Of a DNA stretch of 64,000 bases, positions 36,644-45,029 are shown piece after piece. A program made the translations under genes and the position numbers. This DNA comes from Planctomycetota bacterium (GTDB lineage Bacteria > Planctomycetota > UBA1135 > UBA2386), in assembly GCA_016713175.1 (NCBI GenBank), contig JADJPQ010000001.1, positions 957,001 to 1,021,000 of the forward strand, given 5' to 3'. The notes below the pieces were generated by a model. The model was not told where the DNA came from. It did not search any database and worked only from the letters and a program-made list of their open reading frames with translations. The first letter of the stretch is position 1. Each line of letters starts with the position of its first letter.

Positions 36644-39277
36644 GTGAGCTCCGCCAACGACAGTCGCGCCTCCCCGGCGGCCGTCGCGTTCCTGCAGATG
36701 TTCCTGCAGGATCGCCAGCAGGGTCGCATCCGCGATCTGGCGGCGTACCAGGCCGCGTTTCCGGCGCACGCGCAGATCATCGCTCAGGAACATGCCGCGC
36801 TGCTGCAGGCCGTTCCCGGGCCTGGCGACGGCAGCCTCGCGATGGCCGCGGATGGGCAGCGCTATCGGGATCCGGTGCCGATCGGCAGCGGCGGCATGGG
36901 CACCGTGTATCGCGTGTTCGATCCGGCGCTCGAACGCACGGTGGCGATGAAGGTGTTCGGCGGCACCGATGGTGCGCTGCCCGAACCGCGATTGCTGGCC
37001 AGGTTCCTCGCCGAGGCGAAGGTCACCGGCCGGTTGCAGCACCCGGGCATCGTGTCGGTCTTCGAGATCGGCGTCGACGGCCGGCAACGGCCGTACTTCA
37101 CGATGCCGTGGATCGCCGGCAAGGATCTGCACGCGATCCTGCAGGCGCGGCAGCGCGGCGATCCGGATTGGCCGCTGGTGCGCGTTCTCGACGTCCTGGT
37201 GCGCGTGTGCGAAGCCGTCGCCTATGCCCATGAACGTGGGGTGCTGCACCGCGATCTCAAACCGGCCAACGTGATGGTCGGCGCGTTTGGCGAGACCTAT
37301 GTCGTCGATTGGGGGCTGGCGCATTGCGATCCGGTGGCCGCCGATGCCGCCGCCGAACCGGCATCGGCCGGGTCGCCGAATACCCAGGCTGGCGAGGTGC
37401 TCGGCACGCCTGCCTACATGGCACCCGAGCAGGCCAACGGCGAGGTGGTGGGACCCGGCGCCGATGTCTACGCGCTCGGCGCAATGCTGTATCACGTGTT
37501 GACCGGGCAGGTGCCGTACGCGACCGGCGGCGAGCCGATCTCCAGCGCGGTCACACTCGAGCGGTTGCGCAGCGGGCCGCCGCCTCCGGTCTCCCGACTG
37601 GCGGCAACGACGCCACCCGAATTGCTTGCCATCTGCGATCGCGCGATGGCGCGCGATCCGGGGCAGCGCTACCCGAGCGTCGCCGACCTGCGCGCCGATC
37701 TGCGCGCGTTCCTCGAGAACCGCGTCGTGGCGGCATTTGCCAGTGGCCCGTTCGCCGAACTGGGCAAGTGGATGCGACGCAACCGCGCGCTGGCGGTCGT
37801 CAGCGGCCTGGCGTTGGTGGCGCTGGTCCTCGGGCTGGTGGTGAGCCTCGAGCAGAGAGCGGCGGCCGACCGCCATGCCGGCATCGCCACGGAGAACTTC
37901 GAGCTGGCGTTCGCGGCGGCTGAGGACCTGCTCGGGCGGATCGGCTTTCACGACCTCGAACAGGAGCCGGGAGCCGACCCGCTGCGCCTCGACCTGAGCC
38001 GCAAGGCCCTCGCCTACTACCAGCGATTCCTGGAGTTGCGCGGCGACCAGCCGCGAATTGCCGAGCGTCTCGCCCTCGCGCACTGGCGGATCGGCATGCT
38101 GCATTCGCAACTCGGCCAGGCCGACGAGGCCGCGGCGGCCCTGGCGACGGCGGCGACCGCCTGGGAGCGGTTGCTGCCGCGGGCCAAGGATCCGGACGCG
38201 TGCCGTGAGAAGATCTGCTCGATCGCGCTGGAGCAGCAGGTGATCGGGCTGCAGCGTGGCCGTACCGCCGAAGCCGCCGTTGGCCTGGCGTCGGTGCTGG
38301 CCGACCTCGAGGGCCTGCTCGCGCGTCATCCCGACTCGACGTCGCTCGTGCGCACGGCCGGCAGCGCCGCGCACAATCTCGCCCTCGCGCTGCAGGCGGA
38401 AGGCGATCTGCCCAGGGCGCTGCAATGCGCGGAGCGGAAGCTGCATCTGTCGGAACGGCTGGTCGCGCTGGCGCCGGCGCAGCCGTTGGCACATGCCCAG
38501 CTCGGTTCGGCGCAGCAACTGCAGGCATCCGTGCTTTGGCGTCTGCAGCAGTTCGACGCCGCGGAGGATGCGTTCGTGGCCGGTGCCGAAGGGCTCGCGG
38601 CGGCGCTGGCGACCCACCCGGGCCACCGTGGGCTGCGCGCGCGCCTGGGCGAGCTCCTCAACCTGCATGCCGTGATGCTGCGCGAGCAGCAGCGGGTGGA
38701 GGCGGCGACCGAACTGTTCGAACGCGCGGTGGCATGGCAGCGCCAGCTCGTCGCCGAGTTCCCCGGCGTGCGCAACTACCACGGCAACCTCGGCGGCACG
38801 TTGTGCAACCTCGGGATCCTGGCGTCGCTGCGCGACGAGCATGACGCCGCGATTGCGTGTTTGACCGAGGCGGTGCCGGAGATCCGCCGCGCCCTGGCGA
38901 TCGATCCCGACGCTGCCGATTATCGCAATTACCGGCGCATCGCCGGCAACGAACTGGCGATCGCGCTGTTGGGCGCCGGCCGCCATGCCGACGCCGCCGA
39001 CGCCGTACGCCAGCTGATCGCCGACCTGCCGGACAGTTCGCGCTGGAACGCCGGCCGACTGTTCGCGGTCTGCGCCAAGGTCTGCCGGCGTGACCCGGCG
39101 CTGGCCGACGAGGCCCGGGCCGAGCTGGCGGAAGCCTATGCCAGCCAGGCCGTCGCCTGGTTGCGCGAGGCAGCGGTTGCCGGGGCCGGCAAGCCGGAGA
39201 CACTGGCTGGCAGTGCCTTCGAGGCGCTGCGGGACCGCGCCGATTTCCAGGCGTTGATCGAGCTGTTGCGCCGATGA
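36644..39277 (+). CDS. Transmembrane Ser/Thr protein kinase with TPR-like extracytoplasmic part
   Basis: An 877-residue PknB-like kinase. The kinase domain has a glycine loop IGSGGMGTVY near residue 80, the Lys in VAMKVF, the catalytic HRDLKPANV near 200, and DWG in place of the usual DFG, then GTPAYMAPEQ. A membrane segment (VVSGLALVALVLGLVV) lies near 382-402, and the C-terminal half is helical, TPR-like repeat sequence. The likely start is a GTG at 36644; the frame is open back to 36407 but that part overlaps the divergent gene. A sigma-70 family gene follows after 15 bases, suggesting a signalling pair. Confidence 0.9.
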   Translation: MSSANDSRASPAAVAFLQMFLQDRQQGRIRDLAAYQAAFPAHAQIIAQEHAALLQAVPGPGDGSLAMAADGQRYRDPVPIGSGGMGTVYRVFDPALERTVAMKVFGGTDGALPEPRLLARFLAEAKVTGRLQHPGIVSVFEIGVDGRQRPYFTMPWIAGKDLHAILQARQRGDPDWPLVRVLDVLVRVCEAVAYAHERGVLHRDLKPANVMVGAFGETYVVDWGLAHCDPVAADAAAEPASAGSPNTQAGEVLGTPAYMAPEQANGEVVGPGADVYALGAMLYHVLTGQVPYATGGEPISSAVTLERLRSGPPPPVSRLAATTPPELLAICDRAMARDPGQRYPSVADLRADLRAFLENRVVAAFASGPFAELGKWMRRNRALAVVSGLALVALVLGLVVSLEQRAAADRHAGIATENFELAFAAAEDLLGRIGFHDLEQEPGADPLRLDLSRKALAYYQRFLELRGDQPRIAERLALAHWRIGMLHSQLGQADEAAAALATAATAWERLLPRAKDPDACREKICSIALEQQVIGLQRGRTAEAAVGLASVLADLEGLLARHPDSTSLVRTAGSAAHNLALALQAEGDLPRALQCAERKLHLSERLVALAPAQPLAHAQLGSAQQLQASVLWRLQQFDAAEDAFVAGAEGLAAALATHPGHRGLRARLGELLNLHAVMLREQQRVEAATELFERAVAWQRQLVAEFPGVRNYHGNLGGTLCNLGILASLRDEHDAAIACLTEAVPEIRRALAIDPDAADYRNYRRIAGNELAIALLGAGRHADAADAVRQLIADLPDSSRWNAGRLFAVCAKVCRRDPALADEARAELAEAYASQAVAWLREAAVAGAGKPETLAGSAFEALRDRADFQALIELLRR

Positions 39278-39292
39278 CGACTTCGGTTCGCC

Positions 39293-39934
39293 ATGTCTGA
39301 CACCGCATCGCCATCGGGAGCTCCCGATCCTGGGCCGCTGACGACTCTGCACGTGCATCGCGCCGTGCGCGGCGACAGTCAGAGTCTGGCGTGGCTGGTG
39401 GAGCGACTCAGTCCGCTGCTGCTGGCCCAGGCGTCGTGGCGGCTGGGGTCGACACTGCGCGCGCACTGCGAACCGGCGGACCTGGTGCAGGAGGCCTGGT
39501 TGGTGCTGCTGCCGCGGCTGTCGGGCTTGGCGCCGCACGACGGTCGCATGACGCCGGTGCTGTTGTCGTTCTTGACGACCACGATCCTCAATCGGGTGCA
39601 CAACCTGCTGCGACGGCACGCGCGGCGCCTGTTGCACACGCCGGCGAGTGACGAGGGAACCTCACCGAGCCAGGTGCAGGACCCGCGCAGCGGCGTGATC
39701 GCGGCCGCGACCCGTGCCGAGGTGGCGTGCCGCGTGCGGTCGGCGCTCGAACTGCTCGAACCGGCGGATCGGGAGATCATCCTGATGCGCGGTATCGAAC
39801 AGCAGGCACCCGAGGAAGTGGCGGCGCAGCTGTCGTTGTCGCGTGGCACGCTGTCGAAGCGGTATCGGCGGGCGTTGGCGAAGTTGCGCGAGCGGCTGCC
39901 GGACTCGGTGTTCCACGAGTTGCTCGAGGAGTAG
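39293..39934 (+). CDS. ECF-like RNA polymerase sigma factor
   Basis: A 213-residue sigma-70-family protein. Region 2 is marked by LRAHCEPADLVQEAWLVLLPR and the following ILNRVHNLLRRHARR. Region 4 contains LEPADREIILMRGIEQQ and the helix-turn-helix EEVAAQLSLSRGTLSKRYRRAL. It directly follows the kinase gene. Planctomycetes often encode such ECF-kinase pairs, in which the kinase is thought to control the sigma factor. About 220 bases downstream before the lectin remnant show nothing recognisable. Confidence 0.85.
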   Translation: MSDTASPSGAPDPGPLTTLHVHRAVRGDSQSLAWLVERLSPLLLAQASWRLGSTLRAHCEPADLVQEAWLVLLPRLSGLAPHDGRMTPVLLSFLTTTILNRVHNLLRRHARRLLHTPASDEGTSPSQVQDPRSGVIAAATRAEVACRVRSALELLEPADREIILMRGIEQQAPEEVAAQLSLSRGTLSKRYRRALAKLRERLPDSVFHELLEE

Positions 39935-40162
39935 CGCGCCCGGAGAAGCTTCCCGCCGGTTCACGGGCCAGCGATGCCGACCGGGCCGAACGGTGCGGTG
40001 TCGATCGATCCGGGTGCGGTCGTCTTTGTCGCGATGACTCGGCGGCTGGCGCTGCGGTTGTGACGGTGCCTTGGTGGTTGGCAGGGCACGGGGTGGCCGG
40101 ATCCGGTCAGCGGTAGCGACGGAATTCCTTCCCCGCCGACGATCTGCGGTCGCTCGGTGGGC

Positions 40163-40390
40163 ATGTCCATGCACTCCCTGCTGGCCGTCTTCTCGCGTCC
40201 GTTCCAGTCCTTGCGTCGCCTCGCTGCGGCGACCGCGGCCACGCTGGTGGCATCGACGATCTGCACGCCGCTGGGAGCCCAGGCGTCCTGGGTGCAGTGG
40301 ACCGCCGCCAACGGCGGCAACGACCACTGGTACCTCGCCGTGCGTGTTCCGGGCGGTATCGCCTGGTCGGGCGGGTTTGTCGGCCTCTGA
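40163..40390 (+). pseudogene. N-terminal remnant of a secreted C-type-lectin-like protein
   Basis: A signal peptide (ending around PLGAQ) is followed by VQWTAANGGNDHWYLAVRVPGGIAW, which is the start of C-type-lectin-like domains of secreted proteins, where a 'xQAxxxAxxxGGHLATIxS' segment should come next. Instead the frame runs into unrelated residues and a stop. A GTG at 40157 and an ATG at 40163 are both possible starts. It looks like a gene cut by an insertion or deletion at the left border of the accessory segment. Confidence 0.55.
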
Positions 40391-40540
40391 CGGTTCGAGG
40401 CCACGCGGCGCCGGAAGATGGGGACGATTGGATGGCGGACTTGACGCCAGCCACCACTTCTACAAGACCATAAACTATTGTGCAACAGATTCTTGCGATG
40501 TAACTTGAAAAACGACCTTTCAGAAGTTGTTCTTCATGTC
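40391..40540. other. A/T-richer intergenic stretch before the ATPase gene
   Basis: The last roughly 80 bases are strikingly less GC-rich than the rest of the window (for example CCATAAACTATTGTG), which suits a promoter and foreign origin. No clear -35/-10 pair can be fixed by eye. Confidence 0.4.
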
Positions 40541-41797
40541 ATGTACCGGAACCGACACCTTGCCGACGCGATCGAGCGAGCCGCACGGACCTTCTCGGCC
40601 GTCGTCGTGACTGGACCGCGGCAGTGCGGCAAGACCACGTTGCTGCGCGAGCTGTTCGGCAAGACGCACCGCTACGTCACGTTCGACCACCCGGACGTAC
40701 GTGCGCGCACGGCAGCGGATCCTCGCGGATTCCTATCCGACCATCCGGCGCCCGCCCTGTTCGACGAGATCCAACATGCGCCGCAACTGCTGCATCATCT
40801 GAAGACCGACATCGATGAGCATCGGACACCTGGACGTTGGGTGTTGACCGGATCGCAGGGTTTTCCGCTGATGGCGGGCGTGGCCGAGTCGCTGGCGGGC
40901 CGCGTGGCCGTGTTGCGGCTGGACCCGTTCAGTGTCGCCGAACTCGCGGCGGTTGCCGTGACGTCGATGGACGACCTGCTCGAACGGGTATTCGGCGCAT
41001 CGCCGGCGAGCTGGGTGCGCCAGGATCTCGGTGCCTGGATCCTGCGCGGTGGCTATCCAGAACCCTGCCTGCGGCAGGACCTCGACGCGCGGCTCTGGTT
41101 CGCGAGCTATGTCGACACCTACCTCGCGCGCGATGTGCGCGATCTGCTCGAGATCGGCGATCTGGTGACGTTCCAGAACTTCCTGGGCATGTGCGCCGCC
41201 CGCTCGGGGCGATTGCTGAACATGGCCGACCTGGCGCGTGATGTGGGCATTGCACCGACGACGGCCCGGCGGTGGCTGTCGGTACTGCAGACCAGCCAGA
41301 TCGTGCATCTGGTCCAGCCGTGGCACGAGAACTTCGGCAAGCGGATCACCAAGGCGCCGAAGCTGGTGTTCCTCGACGTCGGGCTGTGTGCTTGGTTGCT
41401 TGGTTTGCACACCCGCGACGCGATTCTGCACGGACCGTCGGCGGGCGCGCTGGCGGAGACGGCGGTGATTGCCGAGTGGATCAAGGCCTTCCGTTCTACC
41501 GGTACGGAGCCTCGCATCTGGCACTGGAGTGCGCATGGCGGCACCGAGGTCGATCTGGTGGTGGACTGGAACGGGCGCCGCTACGCGATCGAGGTCAAGG
41601 TCACGGCGACTCCGACACCGGGTCACGCGGAGTCCCTCAGGCGTTGGGCGTCGATCTCGGGCGTGCAGTCCGGCGTGGTGGCCTGCCAGGTGGATCAGCC
41701 TCACTCGCTGATTCCGGGGGTGCGCGCGGTCCCTTGGCACCTGGCCTGCTCCGCAGGCATCGCCGGGACCTCCTCTCCCGCCGCCGTTCGCGGGTGA
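40541..41797 (+). CDS. AAA_14/DUF4143 ATP-binding protein
   Basis: A 418-residue protein of the AAA-ATPase plus DUF4143 class. It has a P-loop VTGPRQCGKTT near residue 24, Walker B-like PALFDEIQHAP, and the sensor segment RWVLTGSQGF. The C-terminal domain contains IEVKVTATP, an E-x-K that fits the restriction-endonuclease-like fold of DUF4143. These proteins are widespread, mobile and of unknown role, and are often linked to toxin or defence functions. The upstream A/T-rich stretch and the gene remnants on both sides suggest acquisition by transfer. The frame opens earlier, but the ATG at 40541 matches the family start. Confidence 0.85.
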   Translation: MYRNRHLADAIERAARTFSAVVVTGPRQCGKTTLLRELFGKTHRYVTFDHPDVRARTAADPRGFLSDHPAPALFDEIQHAPQLLHHLKTDIDEHRTPGRWVLTGSQGFPLMAGVAESLAGRVAVLRLDPFSVAELAAVAVTSMDDLLERVFGASPASWVRQDLGAWILRGGYPEPCLRQDLDARLWFASYVDTYLARDVRDLLEIGDLVTFQNFLGMCAARSGRLLNMADLARDVGIAPTTARRWLSVLQTSQIVHLVQPWHENFGKRITKAPKLVFLDVGLCAWLLGLHTRDAILHGPSAGALAETAVIAEWIKAFRSTGTEPRIWHWSAHGGTEVDLVVDWNGRRYAIEVKVTATPTPGHAESLRRWASISGVQSGVVACQVDQPHSLIPGVRAVPWHLACSAGIAGTSSPAAVRG

Positions 41798-41955
41798 TCC
41801 AAGCGCGCCGGGGGGTGGATGGTCCGGCGGCAGGTGCGGTTTCGCTGCAACGAGTTGCGCACTCCGGCCAGCGCCGCGCCTCACCCTGGCGCCAGCACCA
41901 CAGGCGAACGAACCGTAGGCTGCCCCGCCTTCGCCCTTCTGTCGCTCGCAGGACC

Positions 41956-42267
41956 ATGCCGCAGCCAGACCCGAAGTGGGATCGTCTGAAAGACCTGTTC
42001 GCCGCTGCCTCGGCCGTGCCGCCCGAGGAGCGCGAGGCATTCCTCCGCGAACGCGGCGTCGGCGACGCCACGATGCGCGAGGTGCTCGACCTGCTCGGTG
42101 CCAGTTCGCCGCTCGAGGAGCAGGCCGGCGACCTGATCGGATCGTACAAGCTGCTCGAGTGCCTCGGGTCGAGTTGCCGCCGGTCAGGTGACCAGGCCAC
42201 GATTCCTCTCGCCATTCCTGAAGCTCGGCTTGCGGCGAGGACCGGATCGGCGAAGTGGCCGCCTTGA
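41956..42267 (+). pseudogene. N-terminal remnant of a Ser/Thr protein kinase
   Basis: The frame starts MPQPDPKWDRLKDLFAAASA and continues to LIGSYKLLECLG. That is the N-terminal segment that precedes the kinase fold in many planctomycete kinases, up to the first glycine of the ATP loop. It then departs into unrelated residues, and no HRD or APE motif follows. It is the second remnant flanking the AAA_14 gene and points to a deletion or insertion in this stretch. Confidence 0.6.
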
Positions 42268-42330
42268 CGCCACCCGATGCGAAGGACCATGCTGGACCAA
42301 TCGCGTTCCCCTCATCCGCTGCAATCATCC

Positions 42331-44826
42331 ATGAGACGACTCTGTGCCGTGTCCGGGCTCGTATTGGTGACCGTTCTGACGCTGCAGCCAGGAGGCGAGC
42401 GGACCGCGGGATCTGCGAGTGTGCCTCCGACGGCGAACGGTCGGGTTGCCGCGGATGGTCTGTTCGTCGCCAACCGTGGCCAATGGGACGCACGTGTTTG
42501 CTTCAGCGCGCGATTCGGCGCCGAGACGGTGTTCTTGGAACAGACCGGCTGGACCTACGCGGTGTCACACGCGGCCTCGAAACGTGGGGCTGCTGTCAGT
42601 TTGCGGTTCGCCGGCTCCATGGCTGGCCGGCCAGAGGTGATTGGCGAGGATCGCGCGCCGGGTGTCCATCATTACCTGCTTGGCAACGACCGCACGCGCT
42701 GGGCTGCCGACGTCCCGCTCCATCGTTCCGTCCTGTACCGTGGCGTGCGCCCCGGAGTCGACGTTCGGGCGCGAAACGACGATGGTCGGTTCGAGTTCGA
42801 TCTGATGGTCGAGCCGGGGGTCGATCTGGCGCCAGTCGAGTTCACCGTTGCGGGAGCAGAACGTCTGCGCCTTGACGACGCCGGGGATCTGCTGCTCGAC
42901 ACGCCGGTGGGGCCGGCACGGTTGCCGCGTCCGCGGACGTGGCAGGTGGGCTTGGATGGCAGCGAGCAGCCGGTCATCTGCGGTTACGAATTGCGCGCCA
43001 TCGATCGGTTCGGTTTCCGGGTCGAGAGTCGGCGGGCCGACCTGCCGCTGGTGATCGATCCCGGTGTGATCTGGTCGACGTTCGTCGGCGGAGCCCAGTC
43101 GGACACGGTGTTCGCCATGGCCGTGGACGCTGTCGATCGGGTGATACTCACCGGACGCACCGAGTCCGTCGCGTACCCGACGACGGTAGGAGCCTTCGAT
43201 CCGACCTACGCCAACAGCCTGGATGTGTTCGTCTCCCGGCTGTCGGCGAACGGTGCGGTGCTGCAGTACTCGACGTTCCTCGGGGGCGCCAGCATCGATG
43301 TTCCAGGCGCGCTCGCCCTGGACGCGCTCGGGCAGGTGACAATCGTGGGGAACACCTGGTCGGCAGACTTTCCGACGACGCCCGGAGCGTTCGATTCGAC
43401 GCACGGCGGTTCCAGCGACGTGTTCGTGAGTCGACTGTCCGCGTCGGGGGCTGCGCTGTTCTACTCGACGTTGATTGGCGATACCAATAGCGAAGAAGCA
43501 TTCGCGGTCGCGGTCGAGTCGTCGGGTACGACGGTTGTCGCCGGGCAGACCGCGTCGATCGCGTTCCCGACGACGCCGGGTGCCTTCGCCCGCACGCATG
43601 GCGGCGCTTTCGACGCCTTCGTCGCGCGTCTCGATGGCGCCGGTGCGAGTCTGCTCTACTCCACGTTTGTCGGCGGCACTCTCCATGAACAGGCAGAAGC
43701 CCTGATCGTCGATGCAAGTGGCGTGGCGACCGTCGCGGGTCGGACTCGCTCGCCCGACTTCCCGGTCACGCCGGGCTGTTTCGACGCGACGCACAACGGC
43801 AGCTACGACGCGTTCGTGGTCAAGCTGTCGGCGCTCGGCACGACGCTCGACTATGGCACGTACTTCGGTGGGGCCGGCCACGATGAGGCGTACGCGATTG
43901 CAGCGGATCCGTACGGGGCGTTCGTGCTGGCGGGCCAGGCCAATGTCGGGCTGCCAGTGACGCCGGGTGCATTCGACACCACGCACAACGGCGGGCCCGA
44001 TGGTTTCGTCGCGCGCTTCGCCACGCCGTCGCTGCTGCAATACGCCACGTATCTGGGCGGCGGGTACACCGACTTCATCCGTTCGATCGCGGTCGATGGG
44101 CAGGGCAGCGTGTTCGCCACCGGTCGCGCCAGCGCAGGCTTCCCGACCACGTCCGGGGCGTACCGTCGGACGGATCCGCCCACCGGCAGTGCGTTCGTCA
44201 GCCGACTGGCGCCATCGGGTGCGCAGTTGGTCTATTCGAGCTTCCTGGCCGGCAGCACCCAGGATGAAGGCTACGCGGTGGCTCTGGTCGACGAAGCGGA
44301 GGCGGTCGTCGCCGGCGGGACTCATTCGATCGACTTCCCGGTCTCCGCCGGCGCCTTCGACCCAACCCACAACGGTGCCGAGGATGCCTTCGCCACGCGC
44401 ATCGAACTGTTGCCGATCGGTGTATCGGGGTTCGGGGTCACCAGTCCCGGCTGCACCGGTGGGCTGCCGATCTGGCCGACTTCCCAGCCCAGAGTCGGCA
44501 ATGCGGCGTTTGGCCTGGCCTGCAGCGGCGCTCCGCGCAACGCGCCTGGTGTCCTGGTCGTCGCCAGCCATCGTCTGGCCACGCCGGCACCAGTGGCCGG
44601 CGTCCTCCTCTGGCTGGATCCGGCGAGCCCACTGTTCCTCACTGTTTCCGTTTTCAGCGACGCTCGGGGCGGCGTCGAAGCCGCGATACCGATCCCGGCT
44701 GATCCGTCGTGGGCGCTGCAGCGCATCTTCGCCCAGTTCCTGTGGCTTGGCCCGAACAGTCCCCTGCCGTGTCCGGTGGGTGGAGTGTCGGCCACGCGAG
44801 CGCTGGAGATCGTGATCCAGCCGTGA
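42331..44826 (+). CDS. Secreted SBBP-repeat beta-propeller protein
   Basis: An 831-residue exported protein with a signal peptide. Residues about 40-250 match the DUF7948-like domain that precedes SBBP repeats (LFVANRGQWDARVCF, GVHHYLLGNDRTRW, VLYRGVRPGVDV). About eight repeats follow, each with a FPTTPGAFDSTHGG-like start, a DVFVSRL centre and LxYSTFxGG end, predicted to form a beta-propeller. The last roughly 130 residues, from PGCTGGLPIW, form a beta-rich tail akin to the shared C-terminal module. The function is unknown; binding or adhesion is likely. Starts at 42331 (signal peptide) and 42277 are both open; I prefer 42331. Confidence 0.78.
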   Translation: MRRLCAVSGLVLVTVLTLQPGGERTAGSASVPPTANGRVAADGLFVANRGQWDARVCFSARFGAETVFLEQTGWTYAVSHAASKRGAAVSLRFAGSMAGRPEVIGEDRAPGVHHYLLGNDRTRWAADVPLHRSVLYRGVRPGVDVRARNDDGRFEFDLMVEPGVDLAPVEFTVAGAERLRLDDAGDLLLDTPVGPARLPRPRTWQVGLDGSEQPVICGYELRAIDRFGFRVESRRADLPLVIDPGVIWSTFVGGAQSDTVFAMAVDAVDRVILTGRTESVAYPTTVGAFDPTYANSLDVFVSRLSANGAVLQYSTFLGGASIDVPGALALDALGQVTIVGNTWSADFPTTPGAFDSTHGGSSDVFVSRLSASGAALFYSTLIGDTNSEEAFAVAVESSGTTVVAGQTASIAFPTTPGAFARTHGGAFDAFVARLDGAGASLLYSTFVGGTLHEQAEALIVDASGVATVAGRTRSPDFPVTPGCFDATHNGSYDAFVVKLSALGTTLDYGTYFGGAGHDEAYAIAADPYGAFVLAGQANVGLPVTPGAFDTTHNGGPDGFVARFATPSLLQYATYLGGGYTDFIRSIAVDGQGSVFATGRASAGFPTTSGAYRRTDPPTGSAFVSRLAPSGAQLVYSSFLAGSTQDEGYAVALVDEAEAVVAGGTHSIDFPVSAGAFDPTHNGAEDAFATRIELLPIGVSGFGVTSPGCTGGLPIWPTSQPRVGNAAFGLACSGAPRNAPGVLVVASHRLATPAPVAGVLLWLDPASPLFLTVSVFSDARGGVEAAIPIPADPSWALQRIFAQFLWLGPNSPLPCPVGGVSATRALEIVIQP

Positions 44827-45029
44827 GGCGCCGAATTGTTGCGAGTGCGTTTCGGAACCAGCTGTCGGCGCGATCGACTGCCCGTTGCGGCGGCAGAGAT
44901 CGTCGAGCCACTCGTTACCAGGGCGCCAGGCCGCGCTGGGTGCGCGACAGCGGGGCATGGGTCGCGCCTCCTCTGATAACGCCCGGGCGCTGACGGTAAC
45001 GATCGTCAAGCCTTCCGGATGACTCCGAC

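Noticed and set aside
35597..39637. 1,346-codon minus-strand open frame spanning the kinase and sigma genes
   Set aside because: Low-complexity translation, and it covers two well-supported plus-strand genes.
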